Positions 15,578 through 24,907 of a DNA stretch of 64,000 nt are shown here, in pieces. The stretch's first letter is position 1; every line of letters begins with the position of its first letter. The translations under genes and the position numbers were made by a program. The notes below the pieces were generated by a model. The model saw only the letters and a program-made list of their open reading frames with translations. It was not told where the DNA came from and made no database searches. Source of the stretch: Hyalangium versicolor (lineage in GTDB: Bacteria; Myxococcota; Myxococcia; Myxococcales; Myxococcaceae); NCBI RefSeq assembly GCF_020103695.1, contig NZ_JAHXBF010000024.1:140617-204616 (forward strand), written 5' to 3'.

Positions 15578-17089
15578 ATGGAGACGTCCCCCCCTCCGCT
15601 CCTCCGGCTCGCCCACATCACCCGGAGTTTCCCCGGCGTCATCGCCAATGACCAGGTGAGCGTGGACTTCCATGCCGGCGAGGTCCACGCCCTGCTGGGA
15701 GAGAACGGGGCCGGCAAGACGACGTTGATGAACATCCTCTATGGCCTGTACGCGCCGGATTCTGGGGAGATCCTCTTCGAGGGCCGCCCGGTTCGGGTGG
15801 GTTCGCCTGCCCAGGCCCTGAAACTGGGCATCGCCCTGGTGCCCCAGCACCCGCTGCTCGTGGACCGGCACACGGTGGCTGAGAACCTGGCGCTCGGGCT
15901 GCGCGGTGGCTTCCTGCTCACGCGGCGCCGGCTGCTGGCCACGCTGCGCGAGCGTCTGGCCGGTCAGCCCTTGCAGGTGGACCTCGAAGCCCGCGTGGAG
16001 AACCTGTCGGCGGGAGAGAAGCAGCGGCTGGAGATCCTCCGCGCGCTCCTGCAGGGGGCTCGCGTCCTCATCCTGGACGAGCCCACCAGCGTGCTCACTC
16101 CCCAGGAGGTAGAGCCGCTCTTCCAGCAGCTCGCGAGGCTCAAGGCCCAGGGCATGGCCATCCTCTTCATCAGCCACAAGCTGGATGAGGTGCTCGCTCA
16201 CGCCGATCGCATCACCGTGCTGCGCGCGGGCAAGAAGGTGGGCGAACTACCGGCACGCGAGGCCACCCAGGAGCAATTGGTGAAGCTGATGCTGGGACGA
16301 GACGCAGTGCCTCGGCCTCGGCTCGCGCCTCCACAGTCGGGCGTGCGGTTGGAGGTGAAGGACCTGGAGGTACGCTCCGATCGCGGGCTGCCTGCCGTGC
16401 GCAAGGTCCGCTTCACCGTGGCACCCGGAGAGATCCTCGGCATCGCGGGAGTCGCCGGCAGCGGCCAGCGCGAGCTGGTGGAGGCGCTCACGGGCCTGCG
16501 TCCCTTCCACGGTCAGGTGCTGCTGGAGGGACAACCCCTGGAGGACCACTCGCCAGCGCGGCTCTTCGCCCGCGGCGTGGCTCATGTACCCGAGGAACGG
16601 CCCGCAGGCACCGTGCCCACCATGAGCGTGGCGGAGAACCTGGCCCTGCGCACCTTCCGCACGGAGCTGCGCCGCGGGCCCTGGCTGGATCGCGAGCGCC
16701 TGGAGCAGAAGGCCACCGAGCTCATCCGCACCTATCAGATCGCCACGCCAAGCCCGGACACACCGCTGCGGCTGCTGTCCGGCGGCAACATCCAGCGCGC
16801 CGTGCTCGCTCGGGAACTGGCGGGCTCGCCTCGGCTGCTGATCGCCGCGCACCCCACGTACGGAGTGGACGTGGGCGCCACCGAGCAGGTGCACCGGCTC
16901 CTCATCCAGCGGGCTCAAGAGGGCATGTCCGTGCTGCTGGTGACGGAGGACCTGGAGGAGCTGTTCGCCCTCTCGCACCGCGTGGCGGCGCTCTACCAGG
17001 GCGAGCTGCGCGGCCCCTGGCCCGCGAGCGAGGTGGGCCTGGAACGGCTCGGAAGGATGATGACGCAGGCGGCGGAGGGAGCGGCATGA
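15578..17089 (+). CDS. nucleoside ABC importer, ATP-binding protein (YufO/NupA-like)
   Basis: 503 residues made of two fused ABC domains, as in sugar and nucleoside importers. The first half has a full Walker A, GENGAGKTT at 41-49, signature LSAGEKQRLEI and Walker B VLILDEPTS. The second half has the degenerate P-loop GVAGSGQREL and signature LSGGNIQRAV typical of the RbsA/YufO family. It energises uptake through the two permeases that follow. The downstream BMP-type binding protein makes purine nucleosides the likely cargo. The frame is open further upstream; ATG 15578 was chosen from alignment with family N-termini, and its ribosome site is weak. Its end overlaps the next gene by 4 bases (ATGA). 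Confidence 0.9.
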   Translation: METSPPPLLRLAHITRSFPGVIANDQVSVDFHAGEVHALLGENGAGKTTLMNILYGLYAPDSGEILFEGRPVRVGSPAQALKLGIALVPQHPLLVDRHTVAENLALGLRGGFLLTRRRLLATLRERLAGQPLQVDLEARVENLSAGEKQRLEILRALLQGARVLILDEPTSVLTPQEVEPLFQQLARLKAQGMAILFISHKLDEVLAHADRITVLRAGKKVGELPAREATQEQLVKLMLGRDAVPRPRLAPPQSGVRLEVKDLEVRSDRGLPAVRKVRFTVAPGEILGIAGVAGSGQRELVEALTGLRPFHGQVLLEGQPLEDHSPARLFARGVAHVPEERPAGTVPTMSVAENLALRTFRTELRRGPWLDRERLEQKATELIRTYQIATPSPDTPLRLLSGGNIQRAVLARELAGSPRLLIAAHPTYGVDVGATEQVHRLLIQRAQEGMSVLLVTEDLEELFALSHRVAALYQGELRGPWPASEVGLERLGRMMTQAAEGAA

Positions 17090-18141
17090 TCCGCCTCGAG
17101 CAGGATCCGCTACCCCACCGAGCCAAGGTGTTCGGCGTGTACCTGGGAGTGCTGGCGCTCGCGTTCACGCTGGCCGGCGCGGTGTTCTCCGCCTACGGAG
17201 TGGGTCCACTGGAGGCCTACAGCACACTGCTGGAGGGCACGCTGGCCGATCGCCAGGGGCTGACCGAAGTGCTGCGCCGCACCATCCCCCTGCTGCTCAT
17301 CGGCAGCGGGCTGACGCTGGCCTTCCGGGTGGGCTTCTTCAACATCGGCGCGGAGGGACAGTTGCTGCTCGGCGCGGCGGCGGGCACGGCCGTGGCGCTC
17401 TTCCTTCCTTCGAGCCCTCTCACCCTGCCGCTCATGTTCCTCGCGGGCGCGGTAGCCGGAGGCCTGTGGACGCTGCCCGCTGCCTGGCTGCGAGCCCGCG
17501 TGGACGTGAACGAGATCCTCACCACGCTGATGCTGAACTCGGTGGCGGGCTACCTCGTCCTCTACCTGGTCAGCGGCCCGTGGCGAGGCGAGCAGGTGCA
17601 GGGCTACACCTATACCGACGAGTTCCCCGCTCCCGCCTGGCTGCCGCTGCTGGGAGATTCACTGGTGCACTGGCCCACGCTGGTGATGGGAATCGTGCTC
17701 GCGGTGGCGCTCCAGGTGCTGCTCACGCGGACGCCCCTGGGCTACGAGCTGCGCGTGGTGGGAACCAGCCCCCGCGCCGCTCGCTACGCCGGCATGCCCA
17801 TTCCCCGGGTGGTGCTGCTCACCGGGCTGCTCTCGGGCGGGGCCGCCGGGCTGGCCGGCGTGGGCGAGGTGGCCGGTATCCACCACCGGCTGCTGGACCC
17901 CTCGCAGATCTCCCTGGGCTACGGCTTCACCGCCATCATCGTGGCCTGGCTCGCCCGAGGCCACCCCGCCCTGGTGCTGCTCACCGCACCCCTCATGGGC
18001 CTCATCCTCGCCGGAGGAGATCTGCTGAAGATCAGCCTCAACATGCCCTTCCGCGTCATCGACGTCTTCAGCGGGCTCCTGCTGCTGTGCCTCATCGCTG
18101 GCGAGTCCCTGTCCCGCTACCGGCTGAGGTGGGAGCGATGA
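17086..18141 (+). CDS. nucleoside ABC importer permease 1 (YufP/NupB-like)
   Basis: 351-residue integral membrane protein of the BPD_transp_2 family with about 9 hydrophobic segments and the conserved FNIGAEGQLLLGA loop (residues about 83-95). That loop marks the larger of the two permeases in BMP-type nucleoside transporters. It overlaps the ATPase gene upstream and the second permease downstream, each by the ATGA arrangement, showing a tightly coupled operon. Confidence 0.9.
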   Translation: MIRLEQDPLPHRAKVFGVYLGVLALAFTLAGAVFSAYGVGPLEAYSTLLEGTLADRQGLTEVLRRTIPLLLIGSGLTLAFRVGFFNIGAEGQLLLGAAAGTAVALFLPSSPLTLPLMFLAGAVAGGLWTLPAAWLRARVDVNEILTTLMLNSVAGYLVLYLVSGPWRGEQVQGYTYTDEFPAPAWLPLLGDSLVHWPTLVMGIVLAVALQVLLTRTPLGYELRVVGTSPRAARYAGMPIPRVVLLTGLLSGGAAGLAGVGEVAGIHHRLLDPSQISLGYGFTAIIVAWLARGHPALVLLTAPLMGLILAGGDLLKISLNMPFRVIDVFSGLLLLCLIAGESLSRYRLRWER

Positions 18142-19001
18142 TTCAGGAGATCCTCCAAGCCCTGGAGCGAGCCCTCTCCTTCGGCACGCCGCTGCTGCTG
18201 GCCTCGCTGGGTGTGCTCATCAACGAACGCTCCGGTGTGGTGAACCTGGGCGTGGAGGGCATGATGGCCATGGGGGCGCTGGCCGCTTTCGGCGTGGCCT
18301 CGGAGGCCGAGTCCCTGGGCTTGGCCGTGTGCCTCGCCATGGCCGTGGGAGCCCTGGCGGCACTGCTCCACGGCTTCGTCACCCTCACGCTTCGCGCCAA
18401 CTCCTACGTGTCCGGGCTGGCCCTGGCGATGCTCGGGCTGGGCGTGGCGGGCCTGCTCGGCAAGCGCTACGAGGGCGCCATCCTCTTCGAGCCCGCACCC
18501 GAGCTGCCCTTCACCGTGGCAGCCGGCGTGCTGGCCGTGGTGCTCTGGGCCTTCCTGCACACCACCCGGCCGGGGCTCGTGCTGCGCTCGGTAGGAGAGA
18601 ACCCCGCCGCGGCGGACGTGCTGGGCGTCCATGTGGTGGCGGTGCGCTACCTGGCCGTGGCCTTCGGCGGAGCCATGGCCGGGCTGGCCGGCGCCTTCCT
18701 CTCGCTCGCCTACCGGCCCGCGTGGACGGATGGCATGACGGCGGGCCTGGGATGGATCTCCGTGGCGCTCGTCATCTTCGTAGGCTGGAGCCCGCTGCGC
18801 GCGGTGCTCGGCTCGGTGTTCTTCGGACTGTTGTACTACCTGCAATTCCGATTGCAGGACCAGAGCCACGTGCCCACCGAGCTCTTCGCGGCGATGCCGT
18901 ATCTGCTGGTCATCGTGGTACTGGCCCTGGCGGGACTGCGCCGCACCCAGGGCTCGGCTCCCGCGGCGCTGGGCAGGCCCTATCACCGGGGCGAGCGATA
19001 G
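18138..19001 (+). CDS. nucleoside ABC importer permease 2 (YufQ/NupC-like)
   Basis: 287-residue permease, the smaller partner. It begins with ERALSFGTPLLLASLGVLINERSG and has the motif VVNLGVEGMMAMGA, equivalent to the EGQ loop of the first permease. About 8-9 membrane segments are visible. The ATG at 18138 overlaps the previous stop. The frame is open far upstream, but that part is a shadow of the first permease. With that permease it would form the heteromeric channel. Confidence 0.9.
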   Translation: MIQEILQALERALSFGTPLLLASLGVLINERSGVVNLGVEGMMAMGALAAFGVASEAESLGLAVCLAMAVGALAALLHGFVTLTLRANSYVSGLALAMLGLGVAGLLGKRYEGAILFEPAPELPFTVAAGVLAVVLWAFLHTTRPGLVLRSVGENPAAADVLGVHVVAVRYLAVAFGGAMAGLAGAFLSLAYRPAWTDGMTAGLGWISVALVIFVGWSPLRAVLGSVFFGLLYYLQFRLQDQSHVPTELFAAMPYLLVIVVLALAGLRRTQGSAPAALGRPYHRGER

Positions 19002-19010
19002 AGGAGATTC

Positions 19011-20162
19011 ATGAAGACACAGGCGTTGTTGCTGGCAGTACTCACGGGAGTGCTCGCAGGCCCGGCGCGGGCCGCGGACACCAAGCTCAAGGCGTGCTTC
19101 ATCTACGTGGGGCCGGTGGGAGACATCGGCTGGAGCTACGCGCACGATGAGGCGCGCAAGCTCACCGAGAAGGCGCTGCCCTGGCTCACCACGCAAATCG
19201 TCGAGGCCGTGCCCGAGGGCCAGGCCCTGCCCGTCATCGACCGGCTGGTGAAGGGTGGCTGCAACGTGGTCTTCACCACCAGCTTCGGCTTCATGGACCA
19301 GACGCTCGAGGCGGCGAAGAAGTATCCACAGGTGGTGTTCGCCCACGCCGCGGGCTTCAAGCGGGCGCCGAACATGGCCACCTATATGGCCGACTTCTAC
19401 CAGCTCTACTACCTCAACGGGCTCATGGCCGGAGCGCTCACGACTTCAGGCAAGGTGGGCTACGTGGGGGCCTTCCCCATCCCCGAGCTCAAGCGCCACA
19501 TCTCCGCCTTCGCTCTGGGCGTGCGCGCGGTGAACCCCAAGGCCACGGTGAACGTGAAGTGGATCAACGCCTGGGTCAGCCCGGTGAAGGCGCGCGAGGC
19601 CGCCGAGGCGCTCATCGCCGAGGGCAATGACGTGCTCGCCTTCACCGAGGACACGGCCACCGTGGTCCAGGTGGCGGGCCGCAAGAAAGTGCCCAGCTTC
19701 GCCCACTACTCGCCCATGTATCGCTTCGCCCCGGACTCCGTGGTGTCCGGCCAGCTCGTGCACTGGGAGAAGATCTACATCGACTTCCTGAGCAAGGTGC
19801 ATGACGGAACCTACGCGCCCGGCAAGCTCCAGGACGTAGACTACTGGTGGCTGCTGCGCGAGGGGGCCGTGGAGCTGGGCGGCCAGCCGGGCCTGCCCAT
19901 CAACCCCAAATACGTGGAGGCGCTGAAGAAGGCGCAGCTCACCGTGGGCGGCAAGCAGGTGTCCGTGTACGACCGCGTGCAGGAATTGCTCAAGGACATG
20001 TCCTCCAGCAAGCCGGCGTTCGACCCCTTCACCGGCCCCCTGCAGGACCGCAACGGCGCCACGCGAGTGCCCGCCGGCAAGGTCATGACGCAGCAGGAGC
20101 TCAACCAGATGCAGTGGGTGGCTCCGGGAGTGGTGGGCCCCGTGGCCGACGAGCCGAAGTAG
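19011..20162 (+). CDS. BMP-family substrate-binding protein of the nucleoside importer
   Basis: 383 residues with an N-terminal Sec signal ending near GPARA-AD. The mature protein has the BMP/PnrA fold: GPVGDIGWSYAHDEAR at the start, CNVVFTTSFGFMDQTLEAA, and KVGYVGAFPIPELKRHI near the middle. Family members (PnrA, Med) bind purine nucleosides with high affinity. The signal lacks a clear lipobox Cys, so the mature protein may be free in the periplasm. It starts 9 bases after the second permease with a GAGGAG site, as the last gene of the operon. Confidence 0.9.
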   Translation: MKTQALLLAVLTGVLAGPARAADTKLKACFIYVGPVGDIGWSYAHDEARKLTEKALPWLTTQIVEAVPEGQALPVIDRLVKGGCNVVFTTSFGFMDQTLEAAKKYPQVVFAHAAGFKRAPNMATYMADFYQLYYLNGLMAGALTTSGKVGYVGAFPIPELKRHISAFALGVRAVNPKATVNVKWINAWVSPVKAREAAEALIAEGNDVLAFTEDTATVVQVAGRKKVPSFAHYSPMYRFAPDSVVSGQLVHWEKIYIDFLSKVHDGTYAPGKLQDVDYWWLLREGAVELGGQPGLPINPKYVEALKKAQLTVGGKQVSVYDRVQELLKDMSSSKPAFDPFTGPLQDRNGATRVPAGKVMTQQELNQMQWVAPGVVGPVADEPK

Positions 20163-20307
20163 GCCCTCGCTTGCTCCTCCTGGAGGGGCAAGCGCTCGCG
20201 GAGTGTTCACGAGTCGGACTGGAGTACTCGGGACGGCTCGCCCCCGCCGACCCGCTTGTTAGAACGAGGCTCGCGGGCATTCACCAGGGATACATGGGAG
20301 TCAGGCG

Positions 20308-22854
20308 GTGGCGGAATCGAGGGCCGGCAGTCACATCCTCTGGATTGGAGACGAGCTGGCCCACCGCCAGAGCCTCGAAATCGCCCTCGAACCGCTGGCA
20401 CATCACCTGATCCAGGCCTCGTCCGGCCAGGAGGCGCTCGAGCACCTGCTCCACCAGGAGTTCGCCGCCGTGCTCCTGGACGTGCGGGTGCTCGCCCCGG
20501 CCCACTTCGAGCTGGCGAGGCTCATCCGCCAGCGCACGCCCAGCCCCCACCCGCCCTTCATCGTCTTGAGCGATCCAGGCCTCGAACCGCGGCAGGTCGT
20601 CCAGGCCTACGAGGCGGGCGCGGTGGACGTGCTCTTCCGGCCCGTGGACGCGGAGATCCTCCGGGCGAAGGTGTCCGTCTGCATCGACCTGCACACGGCC
20701 CACCGCCGCTCGACGGAGCAGCTCCGCTTCCAGGAGAACATCCTGCGAAACGTCCATGACAGCATCATCGTCACGGACTTCTCCGGCCGGATCATCCACT
20801 GGAGCCGTGGGGCCCAGGTTCTCTTCGGGTACTCGGTCGAGGAGATGTTGGGCCAGACGCCCGCCATGCTCTACCCGGAGCAGGACACCTCGGGCCTGAG
20901 CCGGGATCTGTCCCTGATCCTCGAAGGCAAGGACTTCGTCGGCGAGTGGCGAGGCCGTCGCAAGGATGGCGCCGACATCTGGGTGGACATCACCACCAGC
21001 CTGATGCGCGACGCCGACGGGCATGCGATGGGCTTCATCGGCGTGGGCCGCAACATCACCGCGCGCAAGCGGGCCGAGCAGAAGCTGCACTTCCTCTCGG
21101 ACGCCAGCCGCCTGCTCGAGGACAGCGGGGATGGCGTCGATGCGCTGCTCGAACGCGTGGCCCGGCTCGCGGCGGACTCCGTCGTGGACATCTGCACCGT
21201 GGACCTGCTGCAAGAGGACGGCACGCTGCGGCGGGTGACGGTGGCGCACCGGGATCCCCAGCTCTGGCCGCTGCTGCAACAAGGCCGGCGCTTCGCGCAT
21301 CGGAGCGATTCGATCAGCCGGCTGCACCTGGCCCTGGAGAGCGGCAAGGTGATGCTGTTCACCCCGGAGGACATCGCGCAGTCCACCGAGCACCTGCAAC
21401 TGATAGAAGCACTCGGCGTCCACAGCATCATCGCGGCCCCGCTGCATGGCCAGCAGCGGCTGCTGGGGTTGATGCTCCTGAGCGCCTGCAAGCCCAGCGT
21501 GGCCTTCGACGGGGAGGCGCTGGAGATGGCCGAGGAGCTGGCGCGGCGGGTGGCCGGGGCGCTGGAGACGCGCCGCCTGTTCCGCGAGGCCCAGGAGGCC
21601 GTGCACCAGGCGGAGAGGGAGAAGCGCACGGCGGAGATCTTCTCCCGCCTGGGCCTGGCGTTCGCATCGGAGCTGGATCGGGACAAGCTCGTCCAGCGCG
21701 TGACGGACGAGGCGACGGAGCTGACGGGCGCGGCGTTCGGGGCCTTCTTCCACAACCTCACCAATGACGAGGGCGAGTCCTACCTGCTGTACACGCTGTC
21801 AGGCGTGCCGCGCGAGGCGTTCTCGCGCTTTCCGATGCCGCGCAACACGCGCATCTTCGGCCCCACGTTCGCCGGCACCGCGACGGTGCGTCTGGACGAC
21901 GTCACCCGCTCTCCGGACTACGGGCAGAATCCTCCCTACCGGGGCATGCCGGAGGGGCACCTGCCGGTGAGGAGCTACCTGGCCGTACCGGTGAAGGGCC
22001 GCACGGGCGAAGTGCTGGGAGGGCTCTTCTTCGGGCATCCGGAGCCCGGCCGCTTCCGGAAGGAGCACGAGCAGTTGGTGGAGGGACTGGCGGCCCAGGC
22101 GGCGGTGGCGTTGGACAACTCGCTGCTGTACCGGAAGGCCCAGTTGGCGGTGAGCCTGCGGGACGAGTTCCTCCAGGTGGCGGCGCATGAGCTGCGCACA
22201 CCCACCACGTCGCTCAAGCTGCACGTGCAGTCGCTGCTGCGCGCGGCGAGTGCGGAGGGGCCGGTGGTGAGTCCCGAGAGGCTCCGCACCCGGCTGGAGG
22301 AAGTCGAGCGAATCGTCAGCAAGCTGGGCGTGCTCATCAACGAGCTGCTGGACATCTCTCGCATCACGGCAGGGAGCCTGCATGTGACGTGGGAGGAAGT
22401 AGATCTGGCCGCGGTGGTGCGCGAGGTGGCGCTGCGGTTCGAGGCGCAGGCGGCCCAGACGCACTCTCCGATGAACATCGCGGCGGAGGCTCCCATCATC
22501 GGCCGGTGGGACAAGCTGCGGTTGGAGCAGGTCGTCACGAACCTGCTGAGCAACGCCCTCAAGTACGGCGCGGGGGGACGGGTGTACCTGAACACGAGCG
22601 TGGATGGCACCCGCGCGCGGCTGACGGTGAGAGACGAGGGCATCGGAATCGCGCCCGAGGCGCTCTCGCGCATCTTCGGCCGCTTCGAGCGGGCGGTATC
22701 CGAGCGTCACTACGGCGGGCTGGGGCTGGGGCTCTACATCACCCGGCAGATCGTCGCGGCGTTGGGGGGCACGGTGCGCGTGGAGAGCACTCCTGGGAAG
22801 GGAGCCACCTTCACGGTCGAGCTGCCCATGGCGCCTGCCGCCGCCCGGAAGTGA
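20308..22854 (+). CDS. hybrid sensor histidine kinase (REC-PAS-GAF-GAF-HisKA-HATPase)
   Basis: 848 residues, cytoplasmic, no membrane segments. Order: receiver-like domain 1-125 (AAVLLDVRV), PAS about 135-265 with a PAC tail (GFIGVGRNITARKRAE), GAF about 275-415, GAF about 440-610, HisKA with phospho-His H627 in AAHELRTP, and HATPase with NALKYG, DEGIGIAPE and GLGLGLYI. The N-terminal receiver may allow input from another kinase. No output regulator is next to it, so it acts in a phosphorelay or with a distant partner. The start is GTG at 20308. It follows the nucleoside importer but is separated by 145 bases that show nothing recognisable. Confidence 0.9.
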   Translation: MAESRAGSHILWIGDELAHRQSLEIALEPLAHHLIQASSGQEALEHLLHQEFAAVLLDVRVLAPAHFELARLIRQRTPSPHPPFIVLSDPGLEPRQVVQAYEAGAVDVLFRPVDAEILRAKVSVCIDLHTAHRRSTEQLRFQENILRNVHDSIIVTDFSGRIIHWSRGAQVLFGYSVEEMLGQTPAMLYPEQDTSGLSRDLSLILEGKDFVGEWRGRRKDGADIWVDITTSLMRDADGHAMGFIGVGRNITARKRAEQKLHFLSDASRLLEDSGDGVDALLERVARLAADSVVDICTVDLLQEDGTLRRVTVAHRDPQLWPLLQQGRRFAHRSDSISRLHLALESGKVMLFTPEDIAQSTEHLQLIEALGVHSIIAAPLHGQQRLLGLMLLSACKPSVAFDGEALEMAEELARRVAGALETRRLFREAQEAVHQAEREKRTAEIFSRLGLAFASELDRDKLVQRVTDEATELTGAAFGAFFHNLTNDEGESYLLYTLSGVPREAFSRFPMPRNTRIFGPTFAGTATVRLDDVTRSPDYGQNPPYRGMPEGHLPVRSYLAVPVKGRTGEVLGGLFFGHPEPGRFRKEHEQLVEGLAAQAAVALDNSLLYRKAQLAVSLRDEFLQVAAHELRTPTTSLKLHVQSLLRAASAEGPVVSPERLRTRLEEVERIVSKLGVLINELLDISRITAGSLHVTWEEVDLAAVVREVALRFEAQAAQTHSPMNIAAEAPIIGRWDKLRLEQVVTNLLSNALKYGAGGRVYLNTSVDGTRARLTVRDEGIGIAPEALSRIFGRFERAVSERHYGGLGLGLYITRQIVAALGGTVRVESTPGKGATFTVELPMAPAAARK

Positions 22855-23006
22855 GCCGTCCTCATAACCGTGGCTCCCGCAGCCCTGGCATGTGACGGGC
22901 GGCGTGCAATCGAGACCCGACCCGTGAGATGACTCTCCTGGCTTCCTACGCGTGGAGTAGGCTCCAGCTCCGTTGAGCTCAGTGCTGACTCCACTCGAGG
23001 TGTCTC

Positions 23007-23481
23007 ATGGAGAAGGTTCGCCCCCGCTATCTGCATCCGGCCTGTCTTCCCCCAGGAACAGAGGTGGGACCGTGCTGCATGCCGAGGATCCGCGCTTCGA
23101 ACGCGAGGCGGAGCTGCTCAGGCGCATCCATCACCCAAGCGTCCCCCGCTTGCTGGACTCGGGCCATTGGCAAGCCCCATCCGGCGGCGTGTATCCCCAG
23201 CGGCTGCGCCCTTTGCTCGCGGCAGGGGCTCTGATGCTGATCCTGTTCCTGTGCGCGCCTTGAACATGCCCGACAAGCCATTACCCGGGCAGCTGAGACC
23301 CAACGCGAATGGACAGTGCCCTGGCTCCCTACAGGTCGCCATCCATGGCGGCTGCTGGTTGAAACTGGATGCCACGGTGGAGGACTGCAAAGAGGAGGGA
23401 TACGTATACAAGGGCGGGTGTTACGAGCCCAAGTTTCCACCTCAACGCCAGCCGACTTCGACTCCCCCGCGTTCCAAATGA
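23007..23481 (+). pseudogene. remnant of a myxobacterial Ser/Thr protein kinase
   Basis: Three pieces of a familiar protein lie in order but in three different frames. The N-terminus (23007-23072) reads YLHPACLPPGTEVGP, the usual opening of myxobacterial kinases just before the glycine loop. The middle (from 23078) reads DPRFEREAELLRRIHHPS, the alphaC region, ending in SGGVYP and jumping to a membrane-like LLAAGALMLILFL with a stop at 23263. The C-terminal piece (to 23481) has the cysteine-rich tail INGGCW-like (IHGGCWLKL) and YKGGCYEP. The glycine loop, catalytic loop and activation segment are all gone. At least two internal deletions shift the frame, so the gene is dead. Confidence 0.75.
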
Positions 23482-23488
23482 GCCTCCG

Positions 23489-24823
23489 ATGACCGACACC
23501 CTCTTCCGCAACTGCCACGCGCTCGTGCCCGGTGAGCGCGGCGTGCCCACCATCGTCCGCAACCAGGACATCGTCGTCCAAGGCAACCGCATCACCGCCG
23601 TGCGCCCCACCGGCCAGCCCCCCGAGCCCGGCCTCGAAGTCATCGAGGCGCACGAGAAGCTCGCCATGCCCGGCCTCATCAACACCCACTCCCACGTGCC
23701 CATGGTGCTCTTCCGCGGCCTCGCCGAGGACGTCCCCATCGAGCGCTGGTTCAACGAGTTCATCTGGCCCCTCGAGAGCAACCTCTCCGAAGAGGCCGTG
23801 TACTGGGGCATGCAGTTGGGTCTCATCGAGATGATCGAGGGCGGAGTCACCACCGTCGCCGACCACTACTTCTTCATGGACCAGGCGGCCCGCGCCGTCG
23901 AAGAAGCCGGCACCCGCGCCCACCTCGGCTGGGCCGTGTTCGGCAGCCGGGGCCGCAAGGCGCTCGATGAAACAGCCGATTTCGCCCAGCGCTGGAAGGG
24001 CGGCGCCGGCGGCCGCATCACCACCTGCATGGCGCCTCACGCCCCCTACACCTGCGATGACGGCTTCCTGCGCGCCTCCGTCGAGCACGCCAAGCGCCTG
24101 GGCATCGGCATCCACATCCACGCCGCCGAGGACATGAACCAGACCCTCGCCAGCCTGGAACGCCGAGACATGACGCCCATCCAGGTGCTGGACAACACCG
24201 GAGTGCTCAGCGTCCCGGTCATCATCGCCCACGGCTGCGGCCTGATTCCCGAGGACACCGAGCGCCTGGCCCGCTACCGCGACCACGTGGGCATCGCGCA
24301 CGCGCCCAAGACGTACCTCAAGCTCGCCATGGGCCTCACGCCCATCCCCTCGCTGCGCAAGGCCCGCATCCCCGTGGGCCTCGCCACCGATGGCGCCGTC
24401 AGCAACAACACGCTCGACATCCTCGAGAGCCTCCGCCTCATGGCCCTGATGCAGAAGCATGACGCGAACAACCCCGAGGTGCTCCCCATCCCCGAGGCGC
24501 TCGACATCGCCACGCGCGGCAGCGCCGCCGTGCTCGGCATGAGCGACAGGCTCGGGCAGCTCGCCCCCGGCTTCCTGGCCGACATCATCCTCGTGGACAC
24601 CGGTGGCGCTCACTGGCAGCCACCCCACAACCTCGCCGCTGGACTGGTGTACAGCGCGCGCGCCAGCGACGTGCAGACCGTCATGGTCGACGGCCGCCTC
24701 CTCATGCGCGATCGCCAGTTGCTCACCCTCGACAAGGCCCGCGTCCTCTCCGAGGTCGCCCGTCACATGGAGCACCTGGCCCGCCGTGTGCCCGAAGCGC
24801 GCATCCAGGTCTACAAGCCGTAA
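23489..24823 (+). CDS. amidohydrolase, MTA/S-adenosylhomocysteine deaminase-like (TRZ/ATZ family)
   Basis: 444 residues of the cytosine-deaminase-like amidohydrolase superfamily. Metal ligands: HSHVP (NTHSHVPM, about 67-71), H in HIHAAED, H in IAHGCG, and D in ATDGAVSNN. APHAPYTC is the substrate-positioning segment seen in MtaD/SahH-deaminase and atrazine-type hydrolases. The expected reaction is hydrolytic deamination of 5'-methylthioadenosine or S-adenosylhomocysteine, or of a related aminopurine. It lies 3 kb from a purine-nucleoside importer, which fits salvage. The ATG at 23489 gives the family N-terminus, and the frame's upstream extension overlaps the kinase remnant. Confidence 0.85.
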   Translation: MTDTLFRNCHALVPGERGVPTIVRNQDIVVQGNRITAVRPTGQPPEPGLEVIEAHEKLAMPGLINTHSHVPMVLFRGLAEDVPIERWFNEFIWPLESNLSEEAVYWGMQLGLIEMIEGGVTTVADHYFFMDQAARAVEEAGTRAHLGWAVFGSRGRKALDETADFAQRWKGGAGGRITTCMAPHAPYTCDDGFLRASVEHAKRLGIGIHIHAAEDMNQTLASLERRDMTPIQVLDNTGVLSVPVIIAHGCGLIPEDTERLARYRDHVGIAHAPKTYLKLAMGLTPIPSLRKARIPVGLATDGAVSNNTLDILESLRLMALMQKHDANNPEVLPIPEALDIATRGSAAVLGMSDRLGQLAPGFLADIILVDTGGAHWQPPHNLAAGLVYSARASDVQTVMVDGRLLMRDRQLLTLDKARVLSEVARHMEHLARRVPEARIQVYKP

Positions 24824-24862
24824 CCACGGATCCACCCCTGCGGCACAATTCGAGCCCGGGTG

Positions 24863-24907
24863 TGTATCTCGCGGTTGATACATCCATCGCACGCGGTTGA
24901 TACATCC
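24863..24907. repeat. direct and inverted repeats upstream of the giant lipoprotein gene
   Basis: GCGGTTGATACATCC occurs at 24871-24885 and again at 24893-24907, a 22-base period. The first copy is also the right arm of a palindrome, TGTATC (24863-24868) with GATACA (24877-24882). The 282-base gap they sit in is otherwise A/T-richer than its flanks. This looks like a two-site operator for the gene starting at 25106. Confidence 0.45.
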
